Shown: positions 6,340 through 10,121 of the stretch, piece after piece
Numbering within the stretch: position 1 is the stretch's first letter
Layout: the number at the start of each line of letters is the position of its first letter
Source: Gammaproteobacteria bacterium
GTDB taxonomy: Bacteria > Pseudomonadota > Gammaproteobacteria > Eutrophobiales > Eutrophobiaceae
Assembly: GCA_015661095.1 (NCBI GenBank)
Contig: JACVQI010000056.1
Coordinates: 1 to 10,121, forward strand
Direction: 5' to 3'
Length of the DNA: 10,121 nucleotides
Program-made: the position numbers and the translations under genes
Notes under the pieces: generated by a model
Told to the model about the DNA's origin: nothing
The model's input: the letters and a program-made list of their open reading frames with translations, nothing else
Databases searched by the model: none

Positions 6340-8847
6340 TTAACCTCCCTCCGCGCCGTGGATCGTGTCCATATCGGGATGTTCCGGTTGAGTGCCGGCC
6401 TCAAGTTTCCCGGCAGCATTACCGGTATTAGTATTACTGTTCAGTTGAAACAAATCACTCCGGATCAATGCCATGATCAATGTTTGTGACCGGTAAGCAT
6501 CGCGTCCGGCTTCGTGCACGATGTCCCTGACAACCGGCATATCTCCATATTCTACCCCCCGTCCCAGGGCATAGATCAGGAGATTTCCGGTCAGGTTGCG
6601 TACGAATTGATCCGTATATTGGAGCAGAAAATTCCGCAGATCCGCCGGCCCCTGTACCCGCGTGCCGTCATACATCACTTCCGACACCTGAATGGGATTG
6701 CCGTTGTCTTGTGTCCGCCACTGCCCGATGGCATCGAATGATTCAAGCGTGAACCCGATTGGGTCCATGAGTTTATGACAGCCGCTGCAGGCCGGATCGG
6801 CTCGATGCTGCTCCATCCGCTCACGCATGGAAGGTGTCCGGACGTTGCCCGCTGCATCGCCTGGTTGCTGCTTGAGTTCGGGCACATCCGGCGGCGGATC
6901 CGGCGCCGGCACCCCGATGATATTAGCAAGGACCCAGTTACCGCGGATGACAGGGGAGGTCCGGCCGGGTTGTGAGGACACTGTCAGCATACTGCCTTTT
7001 CCCAGCAAGCCGCGCCGGGCGTCGAATTGTTCACCCAGCGTCACCCGCCGGAAGCGGCTGCCTTTTACTCCCGGAATTCCATAGTGCACGGCCAGGCGCT
7101 CATTGACGAAAGTATAATCAGCTGTCAATAAATCCAGCACACTGCGGTTTTCCCGGATGATGCTGTCGAAGAACAATTCCGTCTCACGGCGGAATGCCTG
7201 GCGCAGGTTATCGTCAAAATCAGGAAACTGGTCCACGACCGGGACATGACCGTCCAGATTGCGTAGCGCCAGCCACTGACCGGCGAAATTTTCAGCCAGC
7301 GTAATCGAACGTTGATCAGCCAGCATTCTCGTAACCTGTTGTTCAAGTATTTCCGGCCGGTGAAGTTTTTTCCGATTGGCGAGGTCCAGCAATTCATCAT
7401 CGGGAATACTGCTCCACAGGAAGAATGACAAACGCGCGGCCAGGTCCAGGTCATTAACCGGATAAATCTCATTGACCGCCAGTCCCTCCGGTTCATCCTC
7501 GATCCGGTAGATGAACTTCGGATCGGCCAGTATGCGCTGGAGCATCATTTCTATCCCGCGATCAAAGCCGCCGCTTTCCCTGCCCAGTGTATAAAAATTC
7601 ATTAATTCAACGATGTCGTCCTTGCCGGCTTTCCCACGAAAAGCGCGGCGCGCAAGCGTGGCGACAATCTCTCTGGCGCAAGTCGCTTCCAGGGCGGGTT
7701 TATCCGGATAACAGATGAAGATCCGGCGGCGGCTGGGCGTATCACCGGCGCCGCTGGCCTGATACGGACCGTCGATCCGGACACTGCCGACGTGGGGATA
7801 AAAGGTAAATCCCGGCAATCCACCAGTCTCGATGGTACTGCGTTCAAATGCCTTATTGAGATCCAGGCCCGGGGCGTAATGGGTGGCGAGGAATGTCACG
7901 CCCACGTTGTGCGGTCCCGCGGTAATCGGAATGCGTACGTCTATCGTTCTCAGTTGCCCGGATCGTTCTTCGAATGGTATACCGACTTCGAGTTCCTTGT
8001 CCCAATTGAACAACTGGACGAGCCGCCCATCCAGGCTGATTTCCAGTTGTTCTCCACGGACTTCGCCGAATGGTGAGAAATTACCCATGTTGCCGAGATT
8101 GACGGAGAATACTTTAACGCCGTACTCACCGTCGGCCGGAAATTCATGCCGGATCAGGATTCCGCCCCGGGTACCGAAAGGCAGTCCATCGATGTGGTAG
8201 TTCTGGGTCGCGTCCTCGGCGACCCGGTACTGGGTCTGCGTAGGCGTGGAGACGCTGCCAATCGCCAACCGGCTGATCTTGCCCGCCGCTGACAGATAGG
8301 CTTCCAGCAGCGCTGGCGACATCACCAGAGTCCCCGCCTGGTTATCGAATCCGCGACTGGAATCATCCGCCGGTAAAAACATTGTCGCATCCATATCAAG
8401 CGCGAGCAGGTCCCGGATTGCATTGGCATATTCAACCCGGTTGAGCCGGTGCGGGCCGGGCCGCCCCGGCCTTGGCTGCGCGGACGCATCAATGACGCTT
8501 TCCATACTACGGATGAAAGATTTGACGGTTGACCGATCCGGGCGCGGTTTGCCTGCCGGCGGCATCATCCCCGCACTCAGTTTACGGATGATCTTCTCGG
8601 CGAGCTCGGGGTCCTGGTGTGCCTGCGCCGGATTAAACAGTTCCAGCACCATGTCACCGGAGCTTTTCTCGAAATTATGGCAATCGAAACAATACCGTTC
8701 GATCATCGCCAGTTGCGATTCAATCGGCATCGCATCTTCAACGCCGGACAATTTTGAATCCGCCTGCGTATCCCCGACCAGCAGGATAGACAGCAAGACG
8801 CATGGTATTGAGAAGGCCCGAATCATTGTGAATGAAGTCTGGAGCAT
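6340..8847 (-). CDS. DUF1592-type diheme periplasmic protein (DUF1587/1592/1588/1585)
   Basis: This 835-residue protein has a Sec signal (hydrophobic about 11-25). A planctomycete-type cytochrome segment follows, with heme motif C53-FDC-H57 and MMPP (94-97) as a possible axial ligand site. DUF1587 begins at HRLNRVEY (133-140). The central region (about 215-365) is beta-rich and may be a carbohydrate-binding-like sandwich (inference). DUF1592 lies around 465-595 (ARLSFFLWSSIPDDELL), DUF1588 around 610-700 (RRGLLGKGSMLTVSSQPGRTSP would be its core), containing a second heme motif C687-SGC-H691 followed by KLMDPIGFTLE. DUF1585 is near 745-815. The architecture is complete and the length usual for the family. 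Function is unassigned. The two CxxCH motifs indicate a periplasmic redox protein. The start has only a weak AAAAGA; a second ATG at 8826 is possible. It directly precedes DUF1552. Confidence 0.92.
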   Translation of the reverse strand: MLQTSFTMIRAFSIPCVLLSILLVGDTQADSKLSGVEDAMPIESQLAMIERYCFDCHNFEKSSGDMVLELFNPAQAHQDPELAEKIIRKLSAGMMPPAGKPRPDRSTVKSFIRSMESVIDASAQPRPGRPGPHRLNRVEYANAIRDLLALDMDATMFLPADDSSRGFDNQAGTLVMSPALLEAYLSAAGKISRLAIGSVSTPTQTQYRVAEDATQNYHIDGLPFGTRGGILIRHEFPADGEYGVKVFSVNLGNMGNFSPFGEVRGEQLEISLDGRLVQLFNWDKELEVGIPFEERSGQLRTIDVRIPITAGPHNVGVTFLATHYAPGLDLNKAFERSTIETGGLPGFTFYPHVGSVRIDGPYQASGAGDTPSRRRIFICYPDKPALEATCAREIVATLARRAFRGKAGKDDIVELMNFYTLGRESGGFDRGIEMMLQRILADPKFIYRIEDEPEGLAVNEIYPVNDLDLAARLSFFLWSSIPDDELLDLANRKKLHRPEILEQQVTRMLADQRSITLAENFAGQWLALRNLDGHVPVVDQFPDFDDNLRQAFRRETELFFDSIIRENRSVLDLLTADYTFVNERLAVHYGIPGVKGSRFRRVTLGEQFDARRGLLGKGSMLTVSSQPGRTSPVIRGNWVLANIIGVPAPDPPPDVPELKQQPGDAAGNVRTPSMRERMEQHRADPACSGCHKLMDPIGFTLESFDAIGQWRTQDNGNPIQVSEVMYDGTRVQGPADLRNFLLQYTDQFVRNLTGNLLIYALGRGVEYGDMPVVRDIVHEAGRDAYRSQTLIMALIRSDLFQLNSNTNTGNAAGKLEAGTQPEHPDMDTIHGAEGG

Positions 8848-8953
8848 TTCTTTTACAAGTTTAACTCCAAACGGCCGTTATCCAAAGAGACTTGCGCTCC
8901 AGGGGAATAAATAAACACGATATTCGCGGGTAATACCCGGCTTTTCGGCAGGC
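8848..8953. other. Short intergenic gap between cytochrome c and DUF1592 genes
   Basis: These 106 nt separate two genes of the same strand. They contain a perfect 10-bp palindrome, AACGGCCGTT, at 8870-8879, which could be a regulator site, but no clear promoter or terminator was recognised. Whether the cytochrome gene is co-transcribed with DUF1592 cannot be decided here. Confidence 0.4.
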
Positions 8954-9817
8954 CTACCGTTTTAAAAACGCCGCTATTGCAGAACGGTCCGCATCGGTCA
9001 ACCGGCTGGTATTGTGATCAACAACCTTTGCCATGTCACCGCCGACGAATTCACCATCCGGCAATATTCCCAGCGACAACAAGGCTGTTATATCATCCCC
9101 GGTCCAGCCGGCCAGGGCGATGGCATCGATAGCTTCGACTTTATGGTCACCCATTTCCGTCCCGGTAAATTCCCGGTTAACGTCAGGTATACCAAGCCTG
9201 TTACGCGGAGTATGGCATTCACCGCAATGACCGAGATTCCGGACCAGATAGGCTCCGCGGACCAGCACCGGATCGCTTTCGGGAACCGGATTGGCTTGCA
9301 GCAGATCTGCCAGCAGATTCCAGCCGGCCATCTGCCAGGATGACAGCCAGCCAGGTAATTCATGCTCCGGAACGATAGCTTCGACCGGGGGTTGCACCAT
9401 CAACCAGGCGCCGATATCCAGGACGTCCTGATCAGTCAGGCCGGAATAGGCGCGGTAGGGAAATGCCGGAAAATAATAGCCGCCATCCGGATGGCGGCCG
9501 TGTTTCAGGGCGAGCAGGAAATCCCGCCCTCCCCAGCCTCCGATCCCGGTGGCTACGGAAGGCGTAATATTCGGAGCATAAAAAGTCCCGAAGTCAGTGT
9601 TAAGTGCTAACCCGCCACTGAGAGACTCCCGGTCTTTTATCCCCGCATGACAACTGATGCAGCCACCGGCATGGACAAGATATTGCCCACGAGCGAAGGC
9701 ATCGGCTGTTTTGGGTATAGGAATATCGGGAACAGAGGGCAACATCAACAACCATGCGATGAATACAATAATAATGGAAATGATAATGCTGCAGATCAGC
9801 GCCGATTTTTTGAGCAT
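8954..9817 (-). CDS. Membrane-anchored diheme cytochrome c
   Basis: This 287-residue protein has one N-terminal transmembrane segment (about 7-26) that probably stays as an anchor, followed by two tandem cytochrome c domains. The first contains ARGQYLVHAGG-C53-ISC-H57, the second VRGAYLVRNLGH-C198-GEC-H202, showing internal duplication. Sequence around APNITPS, GIGGW, PAFPYRAYSGLTDQDV and the end MAKVVDHNTSRLTDADRSAIAAFL resembles the cytochrome subunits of periplasmic alcohol or sugar dehydrogenases. In the first domain the PAMPY motif common in that family is PAFPY, so its axial methionine may lie elsewhere. In the second domain M in GGDMAKV is a candidate ligand. It is likely the electron acceptor for a periplasmic oxidoreductase, perhaps the downstream DUF1592/DUF1552 proteins (inference from position). 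The ATG has only AAGAG immediately upstream, a weak ribosome binding site. Confidence 0.9.
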   Translation of the reverse strand: MLKKSALICSIIISIIIVFIAWLLMLPSVPDIPIPKTADAFARGQYLVHAGGCISCHAGIKDRESLSGGLALNTDFGTFYAPNITPSVATGIGGWGGRDFLLALKHGRHPDGGYYFPAFPYRAYSGLTDQDVLDIGAWLMVQPPVEAIVPEHELPGWLSSWQMAGWNLLADLLQANPVPESDPVLVRGAYLVRNLGHCGECHTPRNRLGIPDVNREFTGTEMGDHKVEAIDAIALAGWTGDDITALLSLGILPDGEFVGGDMAKVVDHNTSRLTDADRSAIAAFLKR

Positions 9818-9835
9818 CTCTTAATTTTACGTTAC

Positions 9836-9900
9836 CCCCTCACCCTGACCCTCTCCCGGCGGGAGAGGGTATTTACAAGAATGCTTTGCAGGTTGAGGGG
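9836..9900. repeat. REP-like nested palindrome
   Basis: An inner hairpin pairs ACCCTCTCCC (9848-9857) with GGGAGAGGGT (9861-9870) around a 3-nt loop. An outer pair CCCCTCA (9836-9842) and TGAGGGG (9894-9900) brackets it. This CCCTCACCCTGACCCTCTCCC type of palindrome is a familiar intergenic repeat of many Proteobacteria, recognisable by its translation into PLTLTLSRRER. It lies between the two cytochrome genes and could attenuate or stabilise the transcript. Confidence 0.7.
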
Positions 9901-9923
9901 CGAAACCCGTTGGCGAATTCCTT

Positions 9924-9951
9924 TATACTTTCAACTTTGTACTTTTAACTT
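9924..9951. repeat. Degenerate 7-nt tandem repeat array (NNNACTT type)
   Basis: Four consecutive heptads read TATACTT, TCAACTT, TGTACTT and TTAACTT. The last four bases, ACTT, are invariant and the first three vary except for a leading T. The array ends three bases before the stop codon of the cytochrome c' gene. It resembles short tandem heptanucleotide repeats and is of the same period as the array at 3143-3184 but a different sequence. Confidence 0.55.
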
Positions 9952-9954
9952 CAT

Positions 9955-10121
9955 TTAGTTTTCGTCCATCCGGTAATTGTCGTGACAATCGCCGCAGGCG
10001 GTGCCCAGGGGCCGCAATTCCTTCAAGGTTACAGCCTGATCGCCACTTTGCGCGGCCGTGGAGAAAGCCGTTGCTTTCTCAAGCAGCGTCTGCGCATGTG
10101 CTCTGAAATCGTCCTGGTTGT
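9955..10121 (-). CDS. Cytochrome c' (class II), C-terminal part only
   Basis: The minus-strand frame is open from the right edge to TAA at 9955-9957, giving the last 54 residues of a protein whose start lies outside the window. It holds a helical stretch (FRAHAQTLLEKATAFSTAAQSG) and then LRPLGTACGDCHDNYRMDEN at the end. A CxxCH heme motif (here CGDCH) close to the C-terminus followed by a D-x-Y/F-R pattern is the mark of class II cytochromes c', four-helix-bundle periplasmic heme proteins that bind small gases or transfer electrons. The gene is on the same strand as, and 137 nt upstream of, the diheme cytochrome c gene, with a REP-like palindrome and a heptad array in between. The assignment rests on a short fragment. 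Confidence 0.75.
   Translation of the reverse strand, partial: NQDDFRAHAQTLLEKATAFSTAAQSGDQAVTLKELRPLGTACGDCHDNYRMDEN

Noticed and set aside
8870..8879. Palindrome AACGGCCGTT as a regulator operator
   Set aside because: A single 10-bp palindrome without a second copy or a nearby regulator gene is not enough to call an operator.
8423..8914. A 163-codon plus-strand ORF opposite the start of the DUF1592 gene
   Set aside because: It overlaps the heme motif and DUF1587 region of a well-supported gene and has no recognisable motif or ribosome binding site.
9647..9958. A plus-strand ORF containing PLTLTLSRRER
   Set aside because: It is made from the antisense of the diheme cytochrome start, the REP-like palindrome and the heptad array. 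This translated palindrome is a frequent false gene.

Overview
This window looks like part of a moderately GC-rich Proteobacterium, most likely an uncultured or environmental gammaproteobacterium. This is inferred from family content: DUF6152 proteins with their secreted partner family, DUF1592/DUF1552 pairs, ankyrin-repeat secreted proteins, c-type cytochromes and a common REP-like palindrome. There is no rRNA or tRNA marker to prove it. Almost every gene product carries a Sec or Tat signal or a membrane anchor, so the locus is devoted to the periplasm or cell envelope.

Layout. Positions 2-820 (minus) hold the N-terminal 273 residues of a secreted DUF8021-like protein that runs off the left edge. 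A 264-nt divergent intergenic region (821-1084) separates it from a two-gene plus-strand operon: a secreted protein of unknown function (1085-1834) and a small DUF6152 protein (1841-2227) six bases later. A 242-nt convergent gap (2228-2469) contains five consecutive hairpins bounded by 13-nt imperfect inverted repeats (2270-2426), which resembles a non-autonomous mobile or REP-type element.

From 10121 back to 2470 everything is on the minus strand: the C-terminal end of a cytochrome c' (9955 to the edge), a membrane-anchored diheme cytochrome c (8954-9817), a large DUF1587/1592/1588/1585 protein with two CxxCH heme motifs (6340-8847), a Tat-exported DUF1552 protein (4988-6331), a secreted ankyrin-repeat protein (3230-4972), and a second member of the same unknown family as the 1085-1834 gene (2470-3129). 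Gaps of 8 and 15 nt join DUF1592, DUF1552 and ankyrin into a tight operon. The flanking genes are 100-140 nt away and may share the transcript.

Working together (inference): the DUF1592-DUF1552 pair is a widespread but functionally unassigned couple. Here it is set among three cytochrome-type proteins, which suggests a periplasmic oxidoreductase with its own electron-transfer partners and an ankyrin scaffold. The substrate cannot be read from the sequence. Two arrays of degenerate 7-nt tandem repeats (3143-3184 and 9924-9951) and a REP-like palindrome (9836-9900) decorate the intergenic gaps.
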